Program-made: the position numbers and the translations under genes | From: Cryomorpha sp963836915 | Lineage (GTDB): Bacteria > Bacteroidota > Bacteroidia > Flavobacteriales_D > Cryomorphaceae | Direction: 5' to 3' | Assembly: GCA_963836915.1 (NCBI GenBank) | Contig: CAWILH010000002.1 | Span: forward strand, 1,612,001-1,676,000 | Length of the DNA stretch: 64,000 nt | Shown here: in pieces, positions 27,188 to 37,187 of the stretch | Layout of the letters: every line of letters starts with the position of its first letter | Position numbering within the stretch: position 1 is the stretch's first letter | The notes under the pieces: model-generated | What the model saw: only the letters and a program-made list of their open reading frames with translations | Told to the model about the DNA's origin: nothing | Database searches by the model: none

Positions 27188-27876
27188 TGCACGAAGGAAA
27201 AAACGAAAAACTATCGATTTCTTAACATTGGAAGGTCGGATTTTCTCAAAGTGTCAATTGCACAGTTAGTCTGCTATCAAAGGCTTCCAAAGCGTAGAAT
27301 GGCGAAAAAGATGGGAAATGAAATTTTTACGGCGACTCCTGAGATTTAACATTTAGTTAACCCTAGTCGCGCCAAAATCGGTTCTGCTCTTCAAGAATTT
27401 TGCATCAATTTCATCCAAAAACGTTAGATCTCGGAGCTGCCCCAAAATTTTTCAACATGATTTTGATGGTTTTAGTTGGCATTTTTCTTCATAGAAAGTC
27501 CGAGCTACATCATAGCAACTCCTACCTTACTCCTAGGTTATTCCTATGACCTTCGATTTTTTATGCAGTTTCGGCCATTTTAGGTTGTTCCGCTTGAATG
27601 CGGCCGTTTCAACTATATGCGGCCCATAGGGATTTTTATGGTCATCAACACCCAAAGAGTCTAATCCAAATTCGGAAAATATGAGAATACCGCTATTGAT
27701 TCACAAAAAAAACTACCACAAAAAGCAGTGTCCCTATTTGCAGCTAACTTGATGTGCCATCAACAAATGAACGAAACTCCACTTAAACAAAAATCGAAGT
27801 ACGCTTGCAGACCAAGTCTACGAAGCCGAATCATCCCGCGAATAGCCATTAGGGAATTGCGACTCAAAACTCTCCG
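27188..27876. other. Intergenic stretch of about 690 bp, end of the accessory island
   Basis: No convincing gene on either strand. It holds scattered short dyads (GAATGCGGCCG.. and TATGCGGCCCATA) but no repeated unit and no TAnnTTTG box placed correctly for the RHS partner gene. It separates the RHS island from dnaJ/grpE and probably contains the RHS operon promoter. Confidence 0.5.
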
Positions 27877-29001
27877 TCATTCAAAAAGATCCTTCACTTT
27901 CTGGAAGAAATTTTTCTCGTTATGATCTGCCATAGGTTGGAAGTTTTCGCTGTCCCGAAGGGTTTCCAAAGCCGACTTCTCTTCTTTAGTGAGTGTTTTT
28001 GGAGTCCATACGTTGATATTGATCAGCATATCGCCCTTTCCCCGGGTCTGCACGCTAGGCAAGCCCTTGTCGCGCAGGCGCACCATCTTGCCGGCCTGCG
28101 TGCCAGGATCGATCGTTATCTTGGCTTTACCATCTACCAAAGGCACTTCTGCCGATCCGCCGAGCGCAACATCGATAAAACTTACATAAAGGTCATAGTG
28201 TAGATTTTGTCCATTCCGCTTGATGGTGGGGTGCTCTACTTCTTCGATCACTACGTGCAGGTCGCCAGATACACCACCTGCTGGGGCAGCATTACCGCGA
28301 CCGCTGATATTGAGCTGCATGCCTTCTTCTACTCCTGCCGGAATATCGATGCTCATCACTTCTTCCTTTCGGACCAGTCCGTTCTCATCAGAACCTGCCG
28401 GCCGCTTATCTACCATCTCGCCTACGCCATGACAAGTGGGGCAGGTAGAAGCCGTCTGCATCTGTCCCAAGATGGTGTTGGTCACCCTCCTTACCTGACC
28501 GCTACCGCCGCAAGTGCTGCAGGTTTTATAGGTAACCCCTTCGGCCTGTACCAGCTTGTTTACCTTGATTTTTTTGGTGCTACCATTCAGGATTTCGGAT
28601 AGCTCCAACTTTACTTTGATGCGCAAGTTGGAGCCCTTCACACGTCGGCGGCCACCACTGCTGCCAAAGCCACCGCTGAAACCACCACCAAACGAACTGC
28701 CGAAGATATCGCCGAATTGCGAGAATATGTCTTCCATATTCATACCGCCAGCGCCACCAAAGCCACCGTTGCCGCGCAGACCCTCATGACCGAACCGGTC
28801 ATAGCGCTGTCGCTTTTCAGGATTGCTCAATACTTCGTATGCTTCGGCCGCTTCTTTAAAGCGTACTTCAGCATCGGCATTATCGGGATTTTTGTCAGGG
28901 TGATATTTGAGCGCGAGCTTCCTATATGACTTTTTGATCTCTACTTGTTCCGCTTTGCGCGAAACGCTCAATACTTCGTAATAATCGCGTTTTGATGCCA
29001 T
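27877..29001 (-). CDS. dnaJ: Chaperone DnaJ, two-zinc-motif form
   Basis: Hsp40 co-chaperone of 374 residues that delivers substrates to DnaK and stimulates its ATPase. The J domain is at the N-terminus with the HPD motif (LALKYHPDKNPDN), followed by a Gly/Phe-rich linker (GGFGGAGGMN to SSGGRRRVKG). Only two of the usual four CxxCxGxG zinc motifs are present (CSTCGGSG and CPTCHGVG), as in other Bacteroidota DnaJ as far as I recall. The C-terminal substrate domains are complete. It lies 29 bp downstream of grpE on the same strand, forming a grpE-dnaJ operon. Confidence 0.95.
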   Translation of the reverse strand: MASKRDYYEVLSVSRKAEQVEIKKSYRKLALKYHPDKNPDNADAEVRFKEAAEAYEVLSNPEKRQRYDRFGHEGLRGNGGFGGAGGMNMEDIFSQFGDIFGSSFGGGFSGGFGSSGGRRRVKGSNLRIKVKLELSEILNGSTKKIKVNKLVQAEGVTYKTCSTCGGSGQVRRVTNTILGQMQTASTCPTCHGVGEMVDKRPAGSDENGLVRKEEVMSIDIPAGVEEGMQLNISGRGNAAPAGGVSGDLHVVIEEVEHPTIKRNGQNLHYDLYVSFIDVALGGSAEVPLVDGKAKITIDPGTQAGKMVRLRDKGLPSVQTRGKGDMLININVWTPKTLTKEEKSALETLRDSENFQPMADHNEKNFFQKVKDLFE

Positions 29002-29030
29002 CTAATTTTCTTCGCTCTTGTTCGTATCTA

Positions 29031-29600
29031 TTATTGCCCTACTATCACTTTTGCATGGCGCATGATACGCTCGTTAAAGAAGTATCCTTTCTCTGCCACA
29101 TCCACTACTTTTCCTTTCATATCGTCGGTAGGTGCGGGTATGTTGGTAATAGCTTCGTGGTACTCGCTGTCAAATTTAGTCCCTTGGCTTTCCATAGGCT
29201 TGAGCCCCTGCTGGGTGAGTATTCGGGTAAGTTTGTTTTGGATGATCTCAAAAGCTTCGCGCAGCAAGGTAGGATCTTCGTTATTGGCATTGGCAGCCAC
29301 CGCCCTATCGAAATCATCGAGCACTGGCAATAGGTCTTTCACCACTCCCGATCCAGCATTCTGAAGCAGATCGAGTTTTTCTTTCGCTGTACGTCGTCTG
29401 AAATTTTCGAACTCGCTATAAAGACGCAAATACTTGTCATTAAGCGTATTATATGAATCCTTCAAGGCTGATAACTCATCTGGATTGGTTTCCAGAATCT
29501 CCGCTTCAGGGTTGGCAGCTTCCGTGTCAGTGGCTTCTTCTGGTTCATTGTTCAATCCTTCTTCTTCAATACTACTATCGTCAATTTTATTTTCTTCCAT
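29031..29600 (-). CDS. grpE: GrpE nucleotide-exchange factor
   Basis: DnaK nucleotide-exchange factor of 189 residues. An acidic N-terminal tail (EEEGLNNEPEEATDTEAAN) precedes the long coiled coil (LKDSYNTLNDKYLRLYSEFE, then NFRRRTAKEKLDL). The C-terminal beta domain has FDSEYHEAIT and VVDVAEKGYFFNERIMRHAK, the GrpE signature. dnaJ follows on the same strand. The upstream region runs into the 358-bp tandem array about 300 bp away, so that array sits behind the grpE promoter region. Confidence 0.95.
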   Translation of the reverse strand: MEENKIDDSSIEEEGLNNEPEEATDTEAANPEAEILETNPDELSALKDSYNTLNDKYLRLYSEFENFRRRTAKEKLDLLQNAGSGVVKDLLPVLDDFDRAVAANANNEDPTLLREAFEIIQNKLTRILTQQGLKPMESQGTKFDSEYHEAITNIPAPTDDMKGKVVDVAEKGYFFNERIMRHAKVIVGQ

Positions 29601-29897
29601 CTTGAATATCTACTTCTATTTTCCTGCCTTTTGGCAAATAATAGACCAAGCAGGATAGTGTGACATTTCGTCACATCGGTCTGAAACTTTGACTTCATTT
29701 CTGCTCCGCTCGATGAACCAAAATCGGCGCCCCTGAGCTCGGCTTAGCAACACGATATGGAGGGAATACATCATATGGTCAAGTAACCGGAGTGCATATC
29801 TAGTGAAATGTGACGTTGGGGTATTTTGGGTTGGAAAATGGCAATTTTTAAAAGTTGAAAATTGTATCGCGCCGCGGATCTTCATAATCTCAAAACC

Positions 29898-31977
29898 AAC
29901 TTTTACAAAGCTGCATTTCAGCTTTCGAATTTTGTTCTATCAGCGTCTTGACCCCGGGGGTCTCCAAGACCCGTTGGGTCTGTCTCGCATCTTTATTGAA
30001 ACTTTCAATAACCTAGAATTCCCCCGTGGAAATCAGTTCAATCTATGAGCACTCTAGCGATTTTGTGTTTACTGCACGTTTAAGGCAGTGATCGAAAGGC
30101 ATTATTTCGAATCAGTTGAATATAGACCCCACGGGTCTTGGAGACCCCCGGGGTCGAATCCATTGTAGGATTCAGCGTATCATCATCGATGATCTAAAAA
30201 TATTTAAATCCTTGGCCATAAATCTTTTAAACCTTAAAAACGTTGTCAACGAATCAACTTTTACAAAGCTGCATTTCAGCTTTCGAAGTTTGTTCTATCA
30301 GCGTCTTGACCCCGGGGGTCTCCAAGACCCGTGGGGTCTGTCTGGCATCTTTATTGAAGCTTTCAATAACCTAGAATTCCCCCGTGGAAATCAGTTCAAT
30401 CTATGAGCACTCTAGCGATTTTGTGTTTACTGCACGTTTAAGGCAGTGATCGAAAGGCATTATTTCGAATCAGTTGAATATAGACCCCACGGGTCTTGGA
30501 GACCCCCGGGGTCGAATCCATTGTAGGATTCAGCATATCATCATCGATGATATAGAAATACTTAATTCCTTGGCCATAAAGCTTTTAAACCTTAAAAACG
30601 TTGTCAACGAATCAACTTTTACAAGGATGCATTTCAGCCTTCGAAGTTTGTTCTATCAGCGTCTTGATCCCGGGGGTCTCCAAGACCCGTTGGGTCTTTC
30701 TCGCATCTTTATTGAAGCTTTCAATAACCTAGAATTCCCCCGTGGAAATCAGTTCAATCTATGAGCACTCTAGCGATTTTGTGTTTACTGCACGTTTAAG
30801 GCAGTGATCGAAAGGCATTATTTCGAATCAGTTGAATATAGACCCCACGGGTCTTGGAGACCCCCGGGGTCGAATCCATTGTAGGATTCAGCATATCATC
30901 ATCGATGATATAGAAATACTTAATTCCTTGGCCATAAAGCTTTTAAACCTTAAAAACGTTGTCAACGAATCAACTTTTACAAAGCTGCATTTCAGCCTTC
31001 GAAGTTTGTTCTATCAGCGTCTTGATCCCGGGGGTCTCCAAGACCCGTTGGGTCTTTCTCGCATCTTTATTGAAGCTTTCAATAACCTAGAATTCCCCGT
31101 GGAAATCAGTTCAATCTTTGAGCACTCTAGCGATTTTGTGTTTACTGCACGTTTAAGGCAGTGATCGAAAGGCATTATTTTGAATCAGTTGAATATAGAC
31201 CCCACGGGTCTTGGAGACCCCCGGGGTCGAATTCATTGTAGGATTCAGCGTATTATCACCGATGATATAGAAATACTTAATTCCTTGGCCATAAAGCTTT
31301 TAAACCTTAAAAACGTTGTCAACGAATCAACTTTTACAAAGCTGCATTTCAGCTTTCGAATTTTGTTCTATTAGCGTCTTGACCCCGGGGGTCTCCAAGA
31401 CCCGTGGGGTCTGTCTCGCATCTTTATTGAAGCTTTCAATACCCTAGAATTCCCCCGTGGAAATCAGTTCGATCTATGAGCACTCTAGCGATTTTGTGTT
31501 TACTACACGTTTAAGGCAGTGATCGAAAGGCATTATTTTGAATCAGTTGAATATAGACCCCACGGGTCTTGGAGACCCCCGGGGTCGAATCCATTGTAGG
31601 ATTCAGCATATCATCATCGATGATCTCGAAATACTTAATTCCTTGGCCATAAAGCTTTTAAACCTTAAAAACGTTGTCAACGAACCAACTTTTACAAAGC
31701 TGCATTTCAGCTTTCGAAGTTTGTTCTATCAGCGTCTTGACCCCGGGGGTCTCCAAGACCCGCTGGGTCTGTCTCGCATCTTTATTGAAGCTTTCAATAA
31801 CCTAGAATTCCCCCGTGGAAATCAGTTCGATCTATGAGCACTCTAGCGATTTTGTGTTTACTGCACGTTTAAGGCAGTGATCGAAAGGCATTATTTTGAA
31901 TCAGTTGAATATAGACCCCACGGGTCTTGGAGACCCCCGGGGTCGAATTCATTGTAGGATTCAGCGTATTATCACCG
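29898..31977. repeat. Tandem array of a 358-bp unit (about 5.8 copies) rich in palindromes
   Basis: Copies begin at 29898, 30256, 30614, 30972, 31329 and 31687; the fourth is 357 bp long, and the sixth stops near 31977. Copies differ by a few percent. Each unit holds two 31-bp elements in inverted orientation (GACCCCGGGGGTCTCCAAGA.. and its reverse complement) and several dyads. In the copies at 30.5-30.8 kb these are GAATCC..GGATTC at 30514-30531, ATCATCGATGAT at 30540-30551, CGTTGTCAACG at 30599-30609, TTGAAGCTTTCAA at 30712-30724 and ACTGC..GCAGT at 30787-30805. A 96-codon plus-strand ORF recurs per unit but has no start signal or protein-like features. The flanks 29601-29897 and 31978-32083 are unique and show no gene. 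Confidence 0.92.
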
Positions 31978-32083
31978 ACATTGAAGAATATTCAATTCCG
32001 TCGTGGTTAGACCCTAAATACCGAAAGTCACAGGGCTTCGTAGAGAACCCAAGCAGCATTAAAACAGGCTTGGAGCGTAAAAA

Positions 32084-32659
32084 TTAATTTCGGAACCCCT
32101 GCACTAGCTCATCAAGCGCAAGATGCAACCCTTGACCGCGAAGATTCTTTGCCAAGATCACTCCATTCCTGTCGATAAGTAAACTGGTCGGAATACTGCG
32201 TACATTATAGATAGCCGCAGGTTTTGACTGCCAGCCGGCAAGGTCGCTCACATGGTAGTCCCACTTGAGATTATCTTGTTCTATTGCTTTCACCCAAGCA
32301 TCCTTGCCTTTATCAAGGCTTACGCTGAATACTTCAAAACCCTTGGCATCTTTAAATTTCGCTTTATTATACTTATCGTAAGCCGCTACGACATTTGGAT
32401 TTTCGCGTCGGCAGGGACCGCACCAAGAAGCCCAAAAATCTATAAGCACCACCTTGCCGCGCAAGTCGGATAGCGCTATCATCTTACCATCAGGCGAAGC
32501 GAACTCAAGGTCGGGAGCAATGTCTCCAACTTCGATACCTGTCTTAATGGTTTTCATTTTCTCCGGTTCCTTATACGGTTCTACCGTATTTCCCGGAAGG
32601 GTAAATGCTGCTAAAGCTCCTAAGAGCGCAATGCCAGCGATGAGTTTAATATTTTTCAT
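32084..32659 (-). CDS. TlpA-like periplasmic thioredoxin-fold protein
   Basis: Exported thiol-disulfide oxidoreductase of 191 residues. N-terminal signal sequence or anchor (IKLIAGIALLGALAAFTL), then an AhpC/TSA-Redoxin domain with IEVGDIAPDLEFASPDGK, the active site FWASWCGPCRRENP near residue 85, and a cis-Pro region (VRSIPTSLLIDRNGVILA). By family it reduces or oxidises disulfides of exported proteins, for example in cytochrome maturation, but no specific partner is nearby. It lies 38 bp downstream of murA on the same strand, with the tandem array at its 3' end. Confidence 0.9.
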   Translation of the reverse strand: MKNIKLIAGIALLGALAAFTLPGNTVEPYKEPEKMKTIKTGIEVGDIAPDLEFASPDGKMIALSDLRGKVVLIDFWASWCGPCRRENPNVVAAYDKYNKAKFKDAKGFEVFSVSLDKGKDAWVKAIEQDNLKWDYHVSDLAGWQSKPAAIYNVRSIPTSLLIDRNGVILAKNLRGQGLHLALDELVQGFRN

Positions 32660-32697
32660 ATTTCATTTTTTCTGGATTATTCAATTTCCGTTCCAAA

Positions 32698-34005
32698 TTA
32701 CGAAATTCTGGTGATATCGGCTCCAATAGCTTTTAGGCGTGTATCGATATTTTGGTATCCGCGGTCTATCTGCTCGATATTATGTATGGTGCTCTTACCA
32801 TCAGCGCTTAATGCGGCTATAAGCAGCGACACCCCTGCCCTAATGTCGGGCGATGTCATAGATATCCCCCGCAGATTCACCTGATAGTCCAGTCCGATTA
32901 CGGTGGCCCGGTGCGGATCACAGAGTATGATCTGTGCACCCATATCGATGAGTTTGTCTACAAAGAAGAGACGGCTCTCAAACATTTTCTGGTGCACCAG
33001 CACTGCGCCTTTGGCCTGCGTGGCCACCACCAGGATTATACTTAACAAGTCGGGTGTGAAGCCGGGCCAAGGATTATCGTAAATGGTCATTATAGAGCCA
33101 TCTATGTATGAGTCTATCTCGTAACTATCTTGCGCAGGAATGCAAAGGTCATCCCCCTTCAGCTCTATTTTGATTCCGAGCCTGCGAAAGGTATCGGGTA
33201 TGATGCCAAGCATGGGGTAGTTCACATCCTTTATGGTGATTTCCGAACCGGTCATTGCCGCAAGGCCTATAAAACTCCCGATCTCTATCATGTCTGGCAG
33301 TACGCGGTGCTTGCAGCCACCGAGGTATTCCACCCCTTCGATCTTAAGGAGATTGGAGCCAGCACCCGATATTTTGGCGCCCATACTATTGAGCATTTTT
33401 GACAGTTGCTGTATGTAGGGTTCGCAGGCCGCATTATAAAGGGTAGTCGTTCCCTTGGCCATAGATGCCGCCATTATAATATTGGCCGTCCCTGTAACCG
33501 ATGGCTCATCAAGGTGTAAGTAGGTACCCTTAAGATGGGATGCTTCTACGCTGTAAAAGTTCTCTTTCGATTCAAAATTAAAATTGGCACCAAGCTTTTG
33601 AAATCCAATGAAGTGGGTGTCAAGCCGTCTTCTACCGATTTTATCACCACCCGGTTTCGGAATGTATCCCTTGCCGAATCGCGCCAACAGTGGCCCTACG
33701 ATCATTATGCTGCCGCGCAGTCCGCTACCTTTTTTCTTGAAGGTATCGCTGTGCATGTATTCTATGTCTACATCCTTTGCGGTAAAAGCGTAATGCTCAT
33801 CAGCGAGCTTCTCTACCACTACCCCCAGATCACCCAATAGATCTATGAGCTTGTTTACGTCTACGATGTTGGGCACATTCTCTATCTCGACCCGCTCGGG
33901 AGTGAGCAGCACAGCACATAGTATTTGAAGCACTTCATTCTTGGCTCCTTGAGGGGTAAGCTCTCCTTTAAGTTTATTACCACCTATGATCTCAAAAGCA
34001 CCCAT
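32698..34005 (-). CDS. murA: UDP-N-acetylglucosamine 1-carboxyvinyltransferase with Asp at the catalytic Cys position
   Basis: First committed enzyme of peptidoglycan synthesis; transfers enolpyruvate from PEP to UDP-GlcNAc in the cytoplasm. Length of 435 residues is normal and both EPSP-synthase-like halves are present (GNKLKGELTPQGAKNEVLQI at the N-terminus, SPDIRAGVSLLIAALSADG near the end). In the catalytic loop the sequence is KPGGDKIGRRRLD where E. coli has PGGCTIGARPVD, so the Cys that fosfomycin alkylates is Asp. The same exchange in mycobacterial MurA keeps activity and gives fosfomycin resistance. Follows the DUF4290 gene by 3 bp. Confidence 0.95.
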   Translation of the reverse strand: MGAFEIIGGNKLKGELTPQGAKNEVLQILCAVLLTPERVEIENVPNIVDVNKLIDLLGDLGVVVEKLADEHYAFTAKDVDIEYMHSDTFKKKGSGLRGSIMIVGPLLARFGKGYIPKPGGDKIGRRRLDTHFIGFQKLGANFNFESKENFYSVEASHLKGTYLHLDEPSVTGTANIIMAASMAKGTTTLYNAACEPYIQQLSKMLNSMGAKISGAGSNLLKIEGVEYLGGCKHRVLPDMIEIGSFIGLAAMTGSEITIKDVNYPMLGIIPDTFRRLGIKIELKGDDLCIPAQDSYEIDSYIDGSIMTIYDNPWPGFTPDLLSIILVVATQAKGAVLVHQKMFESRLFFVDKLIDMGAQIILCDPHRATVIGLDYQVNLRGISMTSPDIRAGVSLLIAALSADGKSTIHNIEQIDRGYQNIDTRLKAIGADITRIS

Positions 34006-34008
34006 GTA

Positions 34009-34674
34009 TTAATTTCGTTTTTTACGGTTTGATCCTGTTCTTCTGCCCTGCCCTTGATTGCGCTTTTTGGTTCGGGCTTTATTATTATTTTGATTTTGGT
34101 TCACACCCATCTGTTGCATCACTTCTTTGGTCGGTGCTAGCTGTTCTTCGGGGTTTTCGATGACAAGCTCCCCTTCGGATAATTTTTTAAGATCGCTCGC
34201 TATAGTCTCATCCTTAACGCTATTCTGATTCCACACTACGTAGGTACGCTTCATGAGATTGGCCACGCCTACCGACCATTCTTTCCGTTTTTCTTCATCT
34301 TCTTCCGCTCGCACCCTTTCTATGATATGCTCTATGGTCTTACCGTAGTGGCCATATTTTATCTTACCGGTAGGGTAAGGCACAGGTTTCGGCTTTTCAG
34401 CAAATGATTCTTCCAAAGGCTTGGGGTATGGAGAACCTACATCAAGCTTAAACTCAGACATTACATGAAGGTGATCCCAAAGCTTATGTTTGAAGTCTTC
34501 CACATCGCGCAGGTAGGGAAATAGATTTCCCATGATGGTGATGATGGCACGCGCGCAGCGGTTACGCTCTTCTCGATCTTCTATAGATACGCAGTGGTTT
34601 ACCATATTATGTATGCTCCGACCATACTCTGGGAGTATTAGATCGGGTCTTGAACTATTATAAGTGATTTTCAT
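34009..34674 (-). CDS. DUF4290-family protein
   Basis: Conserved Bacteroidota protein of 221 residues and unknown function. The family-typical start (YNSSRPDLILPEYGRSIHNM) and central helices (REERNRCARAIITIMGNLFP, FKHKLWDHLHVMS) are present. The C-terminus is a basic, Asn/Gln/Arg-rich tail (NQNQNNNKARTKKRNQGQGR), probably disordered and possibly nucleic-acid binding. No signal peptide. It is the first gene of a murA-tlpA transcription unit with 3 bp to murA, a conserved pairing in the phylum as I recall. Confidence 0.85.
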   Translation of the reverse strand: MKITYNSSRPDLILPEYGRSIHNMVNHCVSIEDREERNRCARAIITIMGNLFPYLRDVEDFKHKLWDHLHVMSEFKLDVGSPYPKPLEESFAEKPKPVPYPTGKIKYGHYGKTIEHIIERVRAEEDEEKRKEWSVGVANLMKRTYVVWNQNSVKDETIASDLKKLSEGELVIENPEEQLAPTKEVMQQMGVNQNQNNNKARTKKRNQGQGRRTGSNRKKRN

Positions 34675-34792
34675 GGGTGCTTGGGGATTTAAAATTTTAT
34701 TGGCTCTTTCAACATAAGGGATGGCACGTGATGTGCAGAAAAGCGGAAATGATTTAAAGTTGGCTTTTAGTTGAAAGATTCGATGCTTTGCG

Positions 34793-34800
34793 CAAATGTA
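34793..34800 (-). promoter_or_regulatory. -7 promoter box for DUF4290-murA
   Basis: Reads TACATTTG on the minus strand, a perfect TAnnTTTG, about 120 bp upstream of the DUF4290 start. No TTG at the ideal -33 spacing is seen. Confidence 0.4.
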
Positions 34801-34928
34801 GGGATTTCAACCATAAATATGTAAGCAATGCGATAGAAGGTTGGCCAAATGCTGAGAAATTTTCCAGTGGGTGAAAACCGAATAAATCATAATGCCCCTT
34901 ACAGAATTGGAGCCTGACGAGGGCTTCT

Positions 34929-34936
34929 TATCTTTG
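34929..34936 (+). promoter_or_regulatory. -7 promoter box for the T9SS type-B protein
   Basis: TATCTTTG matches TAnnTTTG and lies 73 bp before the chosen ATG at 35009, or 22 bp before the upstream GTG at 34958. No other gene lies between, so it most likely drives the exported protein. Confidence 0.55.
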
Positions 34937-35008
34937 CACCGCCGATAGTATTGAGCTGTGCCGATTACATCAAATAAAAACAGCTTACCATCGTTGGTTT
35001 CAAAACGG

Positions 35009-37074
35009 ATGCAGATTAGACCAGTTACATATTTAGCTTTTAATTTTTGGCTGGTTCTACTTGTTTCAGGTTTCTACGCGACCGCTGCCCATGCCCAGGT
35101 GGCTGCACCAAATCTTATCTGTGCGAGTGTGGAGCCTTCAGGCAATGTGCTACTAACTTGGGAGATACCTGCTGGGGCTGCTGCCGGCAATAGCTATAGG
35201 GTTTTGCGCGATCTAGGTGCAGGCGCCGGATTTGAGCAGATCGCCCTTACCACAGGATTTACAATGACCACCTATATTGATGCCACAGTAGATGCGACGC
35301 TAGCACCAGTACAATATCGATTGCAAACGGTGGGGTCGAGCATATCGGCACCCGGCAATATCGTTTCAACCATATACCTTACCATCGCATCGGCACCCCA
35401 AGGCAATGGTGCCGTGGCGCAGCTGAACTGGAACTTCCCTTATACAGGTACTCCGCCGCCAGGAAACTTTGTAGTATCCCGAACCATAGAAAACGGCAGT
35501 GTAGAAGTGGTAGCAACACCAGATGGCAATGTTCTCACAGCCTTGGATACGATCTATGGCTTCTGCGATTCTACTTCGGTAGAATATACCGTAGCTTATC
35601 AAACGCCAGCGTGCCAGAGTTTATCTCAGCCTGCTACCATCATACTAAAAGATAATCTGGGTGCTGGTATCGTACCCATCGAAACCGTGCTCATAAACCC
35701 AAGCACCGGTGATGCAGAAATCTATTGGTATCCCCTGTTGGCTCCCGATTTGGATCGATACCTTATTCAAGAGATCACCTTTCAGAATGGACAGACCGTA
35801 GCCTTAAACCAAGGTAATATTCAAGCCGGCGACCCTACCGTGTTCACATATTTCGATGCATCGCTCTCCCGCGCTACCAATTTGGTAGTCATCGGATTTG
35901 ACGACTGTGGCAATGAAGATTCTTACGAAAATTTCTTTACCACCATGTTTGCAAGGACCACTTACCTAAGCTGTGACCAGGATGCTTCCATATCGTGGGG
36001 CCTTATATAGGTTGGCCAGAAGGGGTTTCGTCCTACCGCATTAAGGTACAGGTGAATGGACAGCCATACGAGACCTTGGTAGAGCTAAGTCCCGACAGTC
36101 TGAACTATACCTTTCCGGTGGAGCCGAATACAGAGTATTGCCTTTACATAGAAGCCATCTCAAACGGAAGTCAGAGGCCGTCTACCTCAAATGCATCATG
36201 CATTGAAACGGTATACCCCGAAGTAATTGACTATAACTATATAAGTAGCGTAACCACGCTCAACGATCAGGCCATAGAAATCAACATCTTACAAGATCTC
36301 GATGCGGTGGGCACTACCTACGAGCTCTTCAAGTCTCGCGATAATGGAAGTTTCCAATCTAAGGGCACCTATGCGCAGGCCGCCACTGAAAATCTCACCG
36401 TTGTAGACGAAGATGTAATGGCCGATCAGATCGTGTACCGCTATAAAGCAAAAGCGGTAGACGGCTGCGGCACGGAAATTTCAGAATCCAACATAGCAAG
36501 GAATATGGTGCTCACCGCCGGCACCTTTGCAGATACATTGATCAACTCGCTGCAATGGAATAGTTATAACGGATGGGATGGTGGTGTGACCGAATACCAA
36601 ATTTTCCGAAGGCTGGGATCAGAAGACGATTTCACCCTCTATGCCTCGACGGTTGCCGGGTCAAATTCGTTTGCAGAAGATGTGACCGATTTCTTAGAGT
36701 CTGAAGGCGAGTTCTGCTATAAAGTCAGGGCAGTAGAAGCGCCCAATCAATTTGGAATTTCGGCCTTCTCGGAGTCGAACGTGGCCTGTGCCACCCAAGC
36801 ACCCTTAATGTGGATACCGAGCGCTATCGTGCTGGGTGGGTTTAACAATGTCTTTTTTCCAGTGGCAGGCTTTATCGATTTTGACTCGTACAGCATGGAG
36901 ATCATCAATAAGTGGGGAGAGCAGCTCTTCTTATCCGATGAAATAGGCCAAGGCTGGGATGGCAATTATAAAGGCCGGGCAGTACCCGAAGATCTATACC
37001 AATACATTATCACCTATCGCGATGGATCGGGCAAACCTTATGTAGAACAAGGCCTACTCCATGTGCGCTATTAG
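35009..37074 (+). CDS. Secreted fibronectin-III-like protein with gliding-motility-type (T9SS type B) C-terminus, one-base frameshift
   Basis: Exported protein of about 688 residues after repair. Signal peptide from the ATG at 35009 (MQIRPVTYLAFNFWLVLLVS, cleavage after AHAQ); a GTG at 34958 would add 17 residues ahead of it. The body is a series of beta-sandwich repeats with fibronectin-III-like phrases (VLLTWEIPAG, SYRVLRDLGAG, AQLNWNFPYTG, YRYKAKAVDGCG). The frame breaks in the GGGG at about 35996-36000: with five G the reading is SISWGPYIGWPEGVSSYR. The last 90 residues (FNNVFFPVAGF, MEIINKWGEQLF, GWDGNYKGRAVPEDLYQYII) are the CHU_C domain used for T9SS export and surface attachment. Substrate unknown. 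Confidence 0.85.
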
Positions 37075-37144
37075 ATTTAGATTTAAAAAGGAAACGCCGG
37101 AATCCAGCCTTAAAACCGGGCGGGATTTTACCTTAAATAATTCT

Positions 37145-37152
37145 TACTTTTG
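37145..37152 (+). promoter_or_regulatory. -7 promoter box for guaB
   Basis: TACTTTTG matches TAnnTTTG and ends 35 bp before the guaB ATG. The leader is AT-rich and shows no riboswitch-like structure. Confidence 0.55.
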
Positions 37153-37187
37153 CCCGAATTTATTGCTAACGCAAAGTCAAAAGCTTC

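Noticed and set aside
29898..31977. CRISPR array
   Set aside because: The repeated unit is 358 bp and contiguous, with no short direct repeats separated by unique spacers, and no cas gene is nearby.
30116..32087. Series of near-identical plus-strand ORFs of 60-110 codons in the tandem array
   Set aside because: They follow from the 358-bp repeat, start at TTG or in a fixed repeat position without ribosome-binding context, span the palindromes, and show no protein-like conservation. Treated as non-coding.
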